Source of the DNA: Clostridium sp. 1001275B_160808_H3
GTDB taxonomy: Bacteria > Bacillota > Clostridia > Clostridiales > Clostridiaceae
DNA length: 64,000 nt
Assembly (NCBI RefSeq): GCF_015550425.1
Contig: NZ_JADNAT010000019.1
Span: 1-64,000, forward strand
Direction: 5' to 3'
In this document: piece after piece, positions 51,938 to 61,104 of the stretch
How the letters are laid out: the number at the start of each line of letters is the position of its first letter
How positions within the stretch are numbered: the first letter of the stretch is position 1
Translations under genes and position numbers: made by a program
The notes under the pieces: model-generated
What the model was told of the DNA's origin: nothing
The model's input: the letters and a program-made list of their open reading frames with translations, nothing else
Databases searched by the model: none

Positions 51938-52912
51938 TTATTTTAGTAAGCTTCCCTCTCCATCATTAAATTTTTGAGAAAGCTTATTAGCTGCAAATAT
52001 TAGTACAATTCCTACAACTGACTTAAAGATACCTATTGCCGTACCGAATGAATATCTAAACATTCCAATACCATAATCTAATGCATATTTATCAATAACT
52101 AAAGCTTTGCTTGCAACTGTCGGATTGCTAAGTAACATTTGCTTTTCAAATCCAATATTTAATATATTTCCTATACTCATTATTAATAAAACTAATATTG
52201 TACTTTTTATTAGAGGTAATGTTATATTGAACATTCTTCTGAATCTTCCTGCTCCATCAACTTTTGCCGCATCGTAAAGCTCTGGATCTATTGCTGTCAT
52301 GGCTGATAAATATATAATTGCATTCCAGCCCATTTCCTTCCAAACATCTGATCCTGTAACTATTCCCCAAAACATATTTGGGCTTTGTAAGAATTTAATT
52401 GGCTCTGAAATAATGTTTATTTTCATTAATAATTCATTAACTATTCCTGTTTGAGATAAAATATTTGTTACTAAAGCAGCTGCAACAACCCAAGAGATAA
52501 AGTGAGGTAAATAAGAAATAGTTTGTACCGTTTTCTTAAACCTTGTATATCTAAGTTCATTTAAAAGTAAAGCAAATAAAATGGCAGATGTTGTACCAAA
52601 TATCAATCCTAGAACACTCATTCCTAAAGTATTTTTTAAGGATTCATAAAATAATGGTTCATTAAATAAATCTATAAAGTGCTTGAATCCTACCCATTCC
52701 TGTTCAAAAAAAGATAACTTCGGCTTATAATTTTGGAATGCCATAGTCCATCCAAACAAAGGTAAATACTTAAAAATAATTACCCACAATACAAAGGGGA
52801 AGGACATTGCTATTAGTACCCACTGCTTCTTAATATTATCCCATGTAATTTTCTTCTTTTTCTTTTTAGGTTTACTTTCAGTTTTTAAGTCTACATTTTT
52901 AACCAGCTGCAT
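51938..52912 (-). CDS. Sugar ABC permease, LplB type
   Basis: A 324-aa permease with 6 transmembrane helices after a basic N-terminus (TESKPKKKKKK). The EAA loop is LYDAAKVDGAGRFRRMFNITLPLIKST (~217-243). It pairs with the product of 51019-51909. First gene of the lplBCA unit, with GGAGG before the ATG. The long 5' gap (52913-53370) probably holds the promoter controlled by the YesN-like regulator. Confidence 0.93.
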   Translation of the reverse strand: MQLVKNVDLKTESKPKKKKKKITWDNIKKQWVLIAMSFPFVLWVIIFKYLPLFGWTMAFQNYKPKLSFFEQEWVGFKHFIDLFNEPLFYESLKNTLGMSVLGLIFGTTSAILFALLLNELRYTRFKKTVQTISYLPHFISWVVAAALVTNILSQTGIVNELLMKINIISEPIKFLQSPNMFWGIVTGSDVWKEMGWNAIIYLSAMTAIDPELYDAAKVDGAGRFRRMFNITLPLIKSTILVLLIMSIGNILNIGFEKQMLLSNPTVASKALVIDKYALDYGIGMFRYSFGTAIGIFKSVVGIVLIFAANKLSQKFNDGEGSLLK

Positions 52913-53370
52913 TATTTATCCCTCCATTTTCTTCAACCTTTACTTCAACTGTTAATATAATAATAGTCTCATTAATAAATTCTTCATACCTATAAAAATG
53001 TATATGTTTTCATATAAAAATTAGAGGATTAAAAAGTAAAATTTAATAGGTATTCTTCTCCAGTATCAACACCTATTGATCCCACACATTCTCACATGCG
53101 AAAGCCTTACGTTTACAAGGTTTAGCTGCATTAAGCAAAAATAAACTGCACTAAAAATATCATAATCAATTTTGCAATTTACCCATAAAATTTCATATAT
53201 TTATCATGGATAATTGCACATTTAACCCTAGATATTTTTAATACAGTTTATTATTTTTTTACTGTAAAGACTACGATAAATAAAATATGTAGAATAAGCC
53301 TAATACTTCTTTGCACAGCTATCTAGCTTATGGAACATTTTTATTTATCTTAGCTATTATCATTAACAAT
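52913..53370 (-). promoter_or_regulatory. Upstream region of the lplBCA operon
   Basis: 458 bases without a gene. It has an AATAGGT / ACCTATT inverted pair (53045-53051, 53071-53077) and a 13-14-base inverted repeat TGCAATTTACCCAT / ATGGATAATTGCA (53173-53186, 53206-53218). It also has a segment (53265-53345) related to sequence just upstream of the sensor kinase gene at 57552-57622. No known riboswitch was recognised. Confidence 0.5.
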
Positions 53371-54057
53371 TTAACTGTTGTATTTTTCCTTCAAATAATT
53401 TTCTGCATCTATTAGTATATTTTTTTCTAGAATTAAAATTAAATATGCTAACGCAATTGGTCCAAATAATACTCCTAATAAGGATATTTTTAAAAATTTT
53501 ATTGTAAATAAAGCTATTATTATTATTGAAAGAACAGTAAGTGTTATATAAAACTTCTTAAATGTTAATGTAATAGCAAGTCTAAATACATCTTTTGTTT
53601 TAGCACTTATTCTTGCAATAATAGGAAATACATATAAACTAATTGCAAGTGCAAAAATAGCAATTGCTATAAATATATATGAAAGAATATTCACTCCAGC
53701 TTTAAAGAAATGTTCTATATCTAAATAACTCATTAAAAGTATAATACTTATTATGGTACTAGCAAAAATACCTTGTAGGAAGTTTAATTTATAGAAATAC
53801 AGAAAATCTTTTTTTGAATCTGTTTCATTTCCCTTGATTACCCTGCCTAAAACTGAAAACATTGTGGAAAGCGCAGGTCCTATTAATATTCCCAAAAATG
53901 ATAGGATATAAATTGAAAGATTGCTACCTGAAAATATGAAATAAGCTATAAAGGGAGATATTGCTATTAAGAAATATATATTTGTCATAAATATATATAT
54001 AAATCTTTTAGTTAAATAATAAACACTATTACTTTTTAAATTATTGTCATTGCTCAT
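53371..54057 (-). CDS. DUF624 (YesL-like) membrane protein
   Basis: A 228-aa membrane protein with about 5-6 helices. The N-terminal half FIYIFMTNIYFLIAISPF and the following GPALSTMFSVLGRVIKGNETD segment (~57-78) are typical of YesL/DUF624 proteins, which nearly always sit next to YesM/YesN regulators and Lpl sugar importers. No enzymatic role is known. It lies 18 bases after the response-regulator gene, so it is part of the same transcript. Confidence 0.85.
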   Translation of the reverse strand: MSNDNNLKSNSVYYLTKRFIYIFMTNIYFLIAISPFIAYFIFSGSNLSIYILSFLGILIGPALSTMFSVLGRVIKGNETDSKKDFLYFYKLNFLQGIFASTIISIILLMSYLDIEHFFKAGVNILSYIFIAIAIFALAISLYVFPIIARISAKTKDVFRLAITLTFKKFYITLTVLSIIIIALFTIKFLKISLLGVLFGPIALAYLILILEKNILIDAENYLKEKYNS

Positions 54058-54075
54058 TTAAACCATCTCCTATTT

Positions 54076-55599
54076 TTACATTTCTTTCTGTTTCTTATAA
54101 TTTAGTGGGCTTATACCAACATACTTTTTAAATTTACTATGAAAATAATCTATATTCTTATATCCAATACGCTCGCATACTTCATAAACTTTAAGATTTT
54201 CTTCTACTAATAACTTTTTACCCTCTTCAATTCTAATTTTATCTAAATAAGTATTAAAAGATTCTCCTGTATAACTTTTAAAGATCTTCCCTAAGTAAGC
54301 ACTATTGTAATTAAATATCTCTGCTAAATTTTCAAGCTTCAAATCCTTATAATAGTTTTTTTCCACATATTTAACTACTCTCTTAATTGATGAATTATTA
54401 GAGCTCGTACTAATTTCCTTTGATATAGAAGATAATCCTTTAGATAAAACTTCTATTACTCCTTTTAAATTTTCTTCTAAATAAATTTTATCTATTATCT
54501 TTTCTTCAATTTTTAAACTTTCCTCTTTAAGCTTATAATCCTGTTTTATCTTTTCCTTAAAATCTAAAAGAGTTCTTGTTATTGTAAACTTAATTTCATC
54601 TTCTCTAAATCCTTTTGCTCTAATTAACTTCTCTAATATATTTAAATTTTCATTAAGTTTATCCTTCTGACCAATTTCAGTATAAGTAATTATCTTATTA
54701 AGGATTTTCTTTTCATCTAAATTTAAATCTATATTTTCTTTTTGAACTTGTAAATTAGATGCTATAGCTGAATTGCTGAATAAAAATTTATTATTTGTTA
54801 AATTCTTTGCACTTCTATAAGACTTATAAATATCTTCAATATCATTTACATCTTCACCTAATGCTATAAAATTATTTCCTCCTAAGTTTTTATCTAAACT
54901 CAACTTTACATTGGTTAATAATTTATGAGCATAATTTACATTTATATTTCTTATTACTAGGGCTAGTCTATCCCCTAACTTAATAACATCTATATTTTCC
55001 TTTTCATCTATGCTATTTATAATCACTTCTTCAATTTTAACTATATTATCAAAATTATATTGATTTAAAGAATTGCTTATAAGTGCAACTTGGAAGCTTG
55101 AGGTATTTAAGCTATTTTTTATATCTTCATATTCACTTACATCTTTTTTTGCAATTAACTGTGTTAGTACATATTGTCTTAAGGCTATTTTACTTTTTTC
55201 TCCTCTTGCTTCATTTTTTTTCTCTTCTTCTATTTCTTTTTTTAACTTTAATGCTATTTCTAAAAGTTCATCTTCATCTATAGGTTTTAATAAATACTCT
55301 TTAACTCCATATTTAATTGCTTTTTGAGCATATTCAAAGTTTGAATACCCACTAATAACTATAAATTTACCTTTAATACCACTTTCCTTAAAGTCTTTTA
55401 TTATATCTAGTCCAAGTTTCCCTGGCATTTGTATATCAATTAAGATTATATCTGGTTTTAAACCTAAAATCTTGGAATACCCTTCATCTCCATCTGCTGC
55501 TTCACCACATATTTCAAAACCATTTTCTCTCCAATTTATAACATGCTTTAATCCCTCTCTTACATAAGGCTCATCATCAATTATTAAAACTTTCAACAT
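54076..55599 (-). CDS. YesN-type response regulator with AraC output
   Basis: A 507-aa regulator. The receiver domain (1-~120) shows IIDDEPYVREGL (6-17), the phospho-acceptor D55 in ILIDIQMPG and K at LLKPIDEDELL (~104). A helical linker (~125-400) follows, then a C-terminal AraC double helix-turn-helix (~405-505; YKDLKLENLAEIFNYNSAYLGKIF and KVYEVCERIGYKNIDYFHSKFKKYVGISPLNYKK). It should activate the lplBCA operon and perhaps the GH42 gene when phosphorylated by the adjacent kinase. GGGGGAG precedes the ATG. Confidence 0.93.
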   Translation of the reverse strand: MLKVLIIDDEPYVREGLKHVINWRENGFEICGEAADGDEGYSKILGLKPDIILIDIQMPGKLGLDIIKDFKESGIKGKFIVISGYSNFEYAQKAIKYGVKEYLLKPIDEDELLEIALKLKKEIEEEKKNEARGEKSKIALRQYVLTQLIAKKDVSEYEDIKNSLNTSSFQVALISNSLNQYNFDNIVKIEEVIINSIDEKENIDVIKLGDRLALVIRNINVNYAHKLLTNVKLSLDKNLGGNNFIALGEDVNDIEDIYKSYRSAKNLTNNKFLFSNSAIASNLQVQKENIDLNLDEKKILNKIITYTEIGQKDKLNENLNILEKLIRAKGFREDEIKFTITRTLLDFKEKIKQDYKLKEESLKIEEKIIDKIYLEENLKGVIEVLSKGLSSISKEISTSSNNSSIKRVVKYVEKNYYKDLKLENLAEIFNYNSAYLGKIFKSYTGESFNTYLDKIRIEEGKKLLVEENLKVYEVCERIGYKNIDYFHSKFKKYVGISPLNYKKQKEM

Positions 55600-55697
55600 T
55601 GAAATTCTCCCCCTTTTCTAGTAAAAATTTAAGTCGTAAAATGTATATTATTTCTGTCATCTCAAAGCTAAAATATCTATTTTATTTAGATGAATTT

Positions 55698-57521
55698 TTA
55701 TATAAACTCAAATTGCTTTTTACTTGGCAATAATATTATTACTTTAGTTCCAGTATCTACAGTACTTAAAATATATAATCCATACTCTTCCCCATAAAAC
55801 ATCTTTATTCTTTCATTAACATTACTTATGCCTATGCTCTTTTTATTTTCATTATTATAGTTTCTTAATTTTCCATTTATATAGTCTAATTTTTCATTAG
55901 TTATTCCAACTCCATTATCTGAAACTTCTACTATTAAATATCCTACTTCATCATATATAGAAATCTCTATTTTCCCAATTTTTGTACTACTTTCTAAACC
56001 GTGAACAAAAGCATTTTCTACTATTGGTTGTAATAATAAAGGTAAAATCTCATATTCACTTGTATCTACTTCAATCTTAAATTCATATTCGACTTTTCCC
56101 TTAAATCTTAACCCCTGTATCTCTAAGTAGCTTCCTATAATATCAAGTTCTGATTCTAAAGTAACAACTTCATTGGTAACTTCTAAATTTCTTCTCATGA
56201 TTTTCCCCAGCTTTTTAACTATATTAGCAAGCTCTCTGTCTCCATTACAAAATGCCCTCATCCTTATAGTTTCTAAAGTATTATATAGAAAATGCGGATT
56301 TATTTGGCTGGCAAGCATCTTAAATTCTGCATCCTTTTGTTTTACAATTAGGCTTTTTTGCTCAATTTCTTTAACATATACTTCATCTATAAGCTTTTTA
56401 ATACTCTCAACCATAGTATAAAAATGTTGATAAATATAACCTATTTCATCCTTACCTTCAATTTTTTCTTTTATCTCAAAGTTTCCTTCAACCACCTTAG
56501 ATATTTCTGCACTTAAAAGACCTACTCTATCCGAAAATAACTTTGAAAAATATAATATAATAATTAATGATATTGTTACTGCTATACTTATTATAGCTAT
56601 ACTCTTATCAATTGCATCTCTTGATTGTTCCATTATTTTATAAACTGGAACACTAACTGCTATTTCAAATATGTTATTAAAAGATTTATCTATCTTGTAT
56701 TTTTCTGAAATAACATAATTTTGACCTAAATTAACTTCTTCTTTAACATCATTATAATAATCTACTTCATCCTTATTATGAATTAAAACTAATTCACTAC
56801 CTTCCTCATATTCATCTGAAGCTACCACTGTTCCATCTATCAAAATACTTGTTGGAAATGGTTGCTGAGAAATTATTGTCCTTAGCTTTGAAGTTTGGAG
56901 GCTTATTACTAACACTCCAATATGCCCATGTATATCACAATATATATCTCTAATTAATGATAAACTATACTTCTTGGTTATATTATCAAAATTATACTGC
57001 CATGTTATTCCCCCTTTATCTTCCCTTGCATTATTATACCAATCACTATTTTTAACTGTATCATCTACTTTAACTATAACTGAGTTATCTAATATTGATT
57101 GATTTTCTACATATAATCTTATTGTAGATAGGTCATTATAGTATCTTAAATAATTACTTAAAATCGGATACTCATTATAAGCATTTACATTGCTCCCATA
57201 ATCCTGGTATTCAGTTTTAACTATATCATGAAGATTCTCATCTTGATAAATCATATCAGATGTTGATGTTGCAAACCTTAAAGTTTCATTTAATCGTTGT
57301 TTAATTTGTTTTGATGTATATCTTGCATCCTTTTGTGAATTTTCAACTACCACCTTACTCATTTTTGTAGTAAAATAAACCCCAACAGTTAAAACGGTAA
57401 CTACAACGATAATAAAATATACAATTAAAAGCTTAGTCCTAATTTTCATATTATTCAAAATATTTCTCAGAATATTTAAGCTACCTTTTAAAAAATTCAA
57501 ACTACTTTTTAGCTTGTTCAT
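55698..57521 (-). CDS. YesM-type sensor histidine kinase
   Basis: A 607-aa membrane kinase of the LytS/YesM class. Transmembrane helices lie at ~28-50 and ~309-330, enclosing an extracellular Cache-like sensor. A HAMP domain (~330-385) and a His_kinase domain follow, with the phospho-acceptor in LASQINPHFLYNTLETIRM (H near 410). The HATPase domain has LLLQPIVENAFVHG (~489-502) and VSDNGVG (~531-537). It should sense a sugar, directly or via the binding lipoprotein, and phosphorylate the YesN-like regulator. AAGGAG precedes the ATG. Confidence 0.93.
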   Translation of the reverse strand: MNKLKSSLNFLKGSLNILRNILNNMKIRTKLLIVYFIIVVVTVLTVGVYFTTKMSKVVVENSQKDARYTSKQIKQRLNETLRFATSTSDMIYQDENLHDIVKTEYQDYGSNVNAYNEYPILSNYLRYYNDLSTIRLYVENQSILDNSVIVKVDDTVKNSDWYNNAREDKGGITWQYNFDNITKKYSLSLIRDIYCDIHGHIGVLVISLQTSKLRTIISQQPFPTSILIDGTVVASDEYEEGSELVLIHNKDEVDYYNDVKEEVNLGQNYVISEKYKIDKSFNNIFEIAVSVPVYKIMEQSRDAIDKSIAIISIAVTISLIIILYFSKLFSDRVGLLSAEISKVVEGNFEIKEKIEGKDEIGYIYQHFYTMVESIKKLIDEVYVKEIEQKSLIVKQKDAEFKMLASQINPHFLYNTLETIRMRAFCNGDRELANIVKKLGKIMRRNLEVTNEVVTLESELDIIGSYLEIQGLRFKGKVEYEFKIEVDTSEYEILPLLLQPIVENAFVHGLESSTKIGKIEISIYDEVGYLIVEVSDNGVGITNEKLDYINGKLRNYNNENKKSIGISNVNERIKMFYGEEYGLYILSTVDTGTKVIILLPSKKQFEFI

Positions 57522-58341
57522 AACTGCTCCTTAATTGTTATAAATTGAGAATATAAAGGCTACGATAATTAGATATATTCTACAAGCTAGATACCTGTGC
57601 AGGCATTGAATACTTAGTGAAGTTAAACGCAGTTACACCTGAGCTTAGTATGAAAGTCCATCTACTGAAGCTTGTCTTAAGTAGATTTTCCTATTAAAAA
57701 TCAGAAAACTACTATTCCAAGAGTTTTGCTTAACTCGCTACGCTCAGACAATTAAGCAACACTAATGCCTACTATCTTTTTCCACGTCAAGTGCTTCTAA
57801 TTTCTCGCTATATGCTTATTCCACAGTCAATTTATCTTCGCAGATTTATATTCTGCCACTTTACACAGTTAAATTAAGAATTAGCCTCATTAATTATATG
57901 TATTAAATTGGAAATTTCATTATAATGAGAAACTACAATTCTTATTTAAAATATCTAATATGGCGTTAAAAATTTTTATTGTTTGAGCGCAGAGAATTAT
58001 AAAAATTTAGTCATCTTTGATATCTTAAATTTAGAATTGTCTTCGAAATTATATAAAAATCGGAAAGTTAATACATATCACTATATTTAATTCGTAATTT
58101 ATAACGAGTTTTCTTTATGTAAACATTTATATTATAAATACTATTTTAATGTATCTTTTTATTTATGTAAACATACACACTTTACGATATCCCAATAAAA
58201 CCACTAATTTTTTTAGTAATTTTAATATAATTAATAACGTATTAATAAATTTTTTTCTATTATAAACTTTAGTTAATTATATATAAATAAGTTACAGTAC
58301 TAGTGTAATAAGTATTTAAAAAATATATAGGAGGGAATGAA
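57522..58341. promoter_or_regulatory. Divergent region between sensor kinase and GH42 gene
   Basis: 820 bases. The half next to the kinase (57540-57900) is less A+T-rich and packed with short inverted repeats (GCTTAA / TTAAGC at 57728-57757; TCTACT / AGTAGA near 57661-57684), but has no gene. AAATTTTTAT (57970-57979) is inverted at 57999-58008 around a GAGCGCAGAGAAT core. TTTATGTAAACAT occurs twice in the same direction (58114-58126, 58162-58174), 48 bp apart. GGAGGG lies just before the GH42 start. Confidence 0.5.
58114..58174 (+). promoter_or_regulatory. Two direct TTTATGTAAACAT elements
   Basis: Identical 13-bp sites 48 bp apart, about 170-230 bases upstream of the GH42 start. Direct-repeat sites are typical for AraC-type activators such as the neighbouring YesN-like protein; the TGTAAACA core also partly resembles a CcpA cre site. 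Confidence 0.5.
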
Positions 58342-60675
58342 ATGATTAGTTCAAAAACACCTTTCATACTTTATGGTGGGGATTATAATCCTGATCAATG
58401 GCCAAAAGAAATAATAATTGAAGATATGAAGTTTTTTAAAGATGCTAATATAAACGTTGTAACTTTACCTGTATTTAGCTGGGCATTATTACAACCTGAT
58501 GAAGATACTTATAATTTTGAGTGGTTAGATGAAATATTAGATCTACTTAAGGAAAACGATATCTTTGTTTGTATGGCTACTTCTACTGCTGTTCAACCTA
58601 ATTGGATGTCAAAAAAGTATCCTGAAATTTTACCTACTGACTTTAATGGCATGAAAAGAAAATTTGGAGGAAGAGTTAACTTTTGCCCAAATAGTGAAAA
58701 ATATCGTGAGTTCTCTGTAAAACTTGCTACAAAACTCGCTGAAAGATATAAGGATTATTCAAACATAATAGCTTGGCATATAGGAAATGAATATGATAAC
58801 TATTGCTATTGTGAGCATTGTGAAAATAAATTTAAGGAATGGGTTAAAAATAAATACAAAACTATTGAAAATGTTAATAAAGCTTGGAATATGAATTTCT
58901 GGGGCCACACCCTTTATAGCTTTGATGAAATAGTTGCACCTTCTGGCTTAAGTGAAGTTTGGTATGGCTATGATAAGCAATGCACTAACTTTCAAGGAAT
59001 TGCTTTAGATTATAATAGATTTATGTCTGACTCTATCCTTGAATGTTACTTAGGTGAATATAATGTTTTAAAAACTATAACTCCTGATATAAAAATTACA
59101 ACTAATTTTATGGGTACATTTAAGCCTTTGGATTACTTTAAATGGGCTAAGCATATGGATATAGTTTCTTGGGACAACTATCCTGGTTTAAATGCTCACC
59201 CAAGTGATACTTCAATGCGTCATGATTTAATGAGAGGCTTAAAAAACGGGGATCCCTTTATGCTAATGGAACAAACTCCAAATCAACAAAACTGGCAACC
59301 TTATAATAGTGTAAAAAGACCTGGGGTTATGAGGCTATTAAGTTATCAAGCAGTTGCTCATGGAGCTGATACAGTTATGTTCTTCCAGATGAGACAATCC
59401 ATTGGAGCTTGTGAAAAATATCATGCTGCAGTTATTCCACATGCTGGACATGAAAACACTAGAACATTTAAAGAATGTGCAAAGCTTGGTGAAGAACTTA
59501 AATCATTAGGAGATACAATAATCGATTCAAAATATGATGCAAAAGTTGCTATTATATTTGATTGGGACAACTGGTGGGCAGTAGAATTTTCAAGTGGTCC
59601 ATCTATTCAACTTAGATATGTTGAGCAAATTGAAAAGTATTATAAAGCTTTCCATAACCTTAATGTAGCTGTAGATTTTGTTGAACCAAATGGAGATTTC
59701 ACTAAATACTCAGTAGTATTAGGACCAGTACTTTATATGCTTCATAATGGAGTTGCTAACAATATTAAAAACTATGTTTCAAATGGAGGAACTTTCATAA
59801 CTACTTACTTTAGTGGATATGTAAATGAAAATGATCTAGTTCAACTTGGAGGTTATCCAGCAGAGCTTAGAGACATGCTAGGACTTTGGGTTGAAGAAAT
59901 AGATGCCCTTCCACCAGATATGAACAATTCTATTAACTTTAGAAATAATTTAAGCAATGCAACAAATACTGAAAAAATAGAAAATGTGGTTACTGAATTT
60001 AATAACGTAGTAACTACAGAAAATATAATAAATAATGATTCTAATAATGTAGGTACTGCATCTAATGCTTCAGTAACTACATCAAATAAAATAGATAATA
60101 AATCCAACAATGTAGGTACTGAGTTTAATGACATAGTAACTACATCAAATACTGTAGTTACTAAATTTAATAACACAGTAACTACAACTAGTAATATAAA
60201 CTCTATTTCTAATGAAGGAACAAAAGTAAATCCTGTAGAAAATTATGCTATGAAAGATAGCTATACATGCGATATGGTTTGCGATATCATCAATTTAGAA
60301 GGGGCTACTCCACTTGCTGTTTATGGATCAGACTTCTATAAAGATTCTCCTGTGTTTACAGTAAACACTTATGGCAACGGTAAGGCTTATTATATAGGAG
60401 CAAATCCTGAACAAAACTTCTTAAATGACTTTGCAAATTCTCTTTCTAAGGAAAATAATTTATTAATAGATATTCCAAATGTTGATGGAGTTGAAATTAC
60501 TAGAAGATTCAAAGATGATTATAGCTTAACATTTATTTTAAATCATAATAATGATGAAGTTAATATAACTTTAGATGATAAGGAATATATAAATCTATTA
60601 AACAATACAGCTGTAAAAGGTAATATAATATTAAAAGCTAAAGATGTGGCTATATTAAAAACTATAAATAAATAA
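58342..60675 (+). CDS. GH42 beta-galactosidase with repetitive insert
   Basis: A 777-aa cytoplasmic enzyme that removes terminal beta-galactose. The TIM barrel has the acid/base E150 in WHIGNEYDNY and the nucleophile E310 in MLMEQTPNQQNW. Cysteines at C115, C155, C157 and C160 match the zinc site of GH42. The trimerisation domain (~400-535) and C-terminal beta domain follow. It is about 100 residues longer than usual because residues ~548-616, at an exposed site between PPDMNNSI and YTCDMVCD, are a 7-aa repeat (NVVTTSN-like). Signal peptide absent. The start has GGAGGG; it is divergent from the two-component/ABC genes. Lactose, lacto-N-biose-type or galactan fragments are possible substrates. 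Confidence 0.93.
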   Translation: MISSKTPFILYGGDYNPDQWPKEIIIEDMKFFKDANINVVTLPVFSWALLQPDEDTYNFEWLDEILDLLKENDIFVCMATSTAVQPNWMSKKYPEILPTDFNGMKRKFGGRVNFCPNSEKYREFSVKLATKLAERYKDYSNIIAWHIGNEYDNYCYCEHCENKFKEWVKNKYKTIENVNKAWNMNFWGHTLYSFDEIVAPSGLSEVWYGYDKQCTNFQGIALDYNRFMSDSILECYLGEYNVLKTITPDIKITTNFMGTFKPLDYFKWAKHMDIVSWDNYPGLNAHPSDTSMRHDLMRGLKNGDPFMLMEQTPNQQNWQPYNSVKRPGVMRLLSYQAVAHGADTVMFFQMRQSIGACEKYHAAVIPHAGHENTRTFKECAKLGEELKSLGDTIIDSKYDAKVAIIFDWDNWWAVEFSSGPSIQLRYVEQIEKYYKAFHNLNVAVDFVEPNGDFTKYSVVLGPVLYMLHNGVANNIKNYVSNGGTFITTYFSGYVNENDLVQLGGYPAELRDMLGLWVEEIDALPPDMNNSINFRNNLSNATNTEKIENVVTEFNNVVTTENIINNDSNNVGTASNASVTTSNKIDNKSNNVGTEFNDIVTTSNTVVTKFNNTVTTTSNINSISNEGTKVNPVENYAMKDSYTCDMVCDIINLEGATPLAVYGSDFYKDSPVFTVNTYGNGKAYYIGANPEQNFLNDFANSLSKENNLLIDIPNVDGVEITRRFKDDYSLTFILNHNNDEVNITLDDKEYINLLNNTAVKGNIILKAKDVAILKTINK
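59986..60185 (+). repeat. In-frame 21/63-bp repeats in the GH42 gene
   Basis: Four 32-bp inverted-repeat units (59986-60017, 60049-60080, 60112-60143, 60154-60185) with starts 63, 63 and 42 bp apart. Each has arms of the GTAGTTACTG / CAGTAACTAC kind and a 12-bp middle. At protein level this is a run of seven-residue units (NVVTEFN, NVVTTEN, NVGTASN, ASVTTSN and so on). The same unit occurs in the MFS gene at 32137-32231. Confidence 0.9.
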
Positions 60676-60910
60676 TTTATTAATAGAAATTTATGGGCTT
60701 AAGGTTGTAATAACTAAGATACCCGTAAAATGGAATTTAGTTAATCCCTTTAGTTTAGTTAATAACTTTTTTCATATAAATCTCTTTAATAATATAAAAA
60801 GAGGATGTCTCTAAAGATTTTTCTTATATTTGTTTATTAAATTACTACCAATTATTATTATTAAAAAATAAAATAGTGTATAAAATAAAAATAAATGATA
60901 TAATATAAAT

Positions 60911-61032
60911 AAGAAAAGCATCGTACGGCTAATACGATGCTTGCCCTAGAACGTTTTACGTTGGGCTATTGATAGTGTAAATTGTTACAAGAAGAACGGC
61001 ATTAATCTTGAGCGGATGGATGTCGTTTTTCT
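60911..61032 (+). ncRNA. Candidate small RNA with three hairpins
   Basis: An extended -10 (TGATATAAT, 60897-60904) is followed by about 120 bases with three stems. The first is a perfect 10-bp hairpin (60916-60925 / 60933-60942, 7-nt loop). The second is GCCC-AACG / CGTT-GGGC (60943-60966), and the third is AACGGCAT / ATGTCGTT (60995-61027) leading into a TTTTT run. The GC content is well above the surroundings. It has no reading frame of note. Alternatives: the structured right end of a decayed IS605/IS607-type element, or a plain double terminator. The 60676-60910 part of this gap holds only A+T-rich sequence. Confidence 0.5.
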
Positions 61033-61104
61033 TTGCTATTAATCTTAATATTTAGACCTAAAAGTTTTAAATTTATCTTCTCTACTCCTACTGATACTTT
61101 AAAT

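Noticed and set aside
53085..53130. Possible c-di-GMP-I riboswitch (GCGAAAGCC...AAGGTTTAGC)
   Set aside because: The paired GGCAAACC block and the GGACGCAAAGCC core are missing, and the match lies on the strand opposite to the neighbouring genes.
57540..57900. Decayed gene or insertion sequence in the GC-richer part of the gap
   Set aside because: No frame longer than about 40 codons with a start and ribosome site, and no terminal repeats or transposase motifs; kept only as a repeat-rich control region.
59853..60176. 107-codon minus-strand frame inside the GH42 gene
   Set aside because: It is the mirror of the inverted-repeat heptads, has no ribosome site and reads as V/T/L repeats only.
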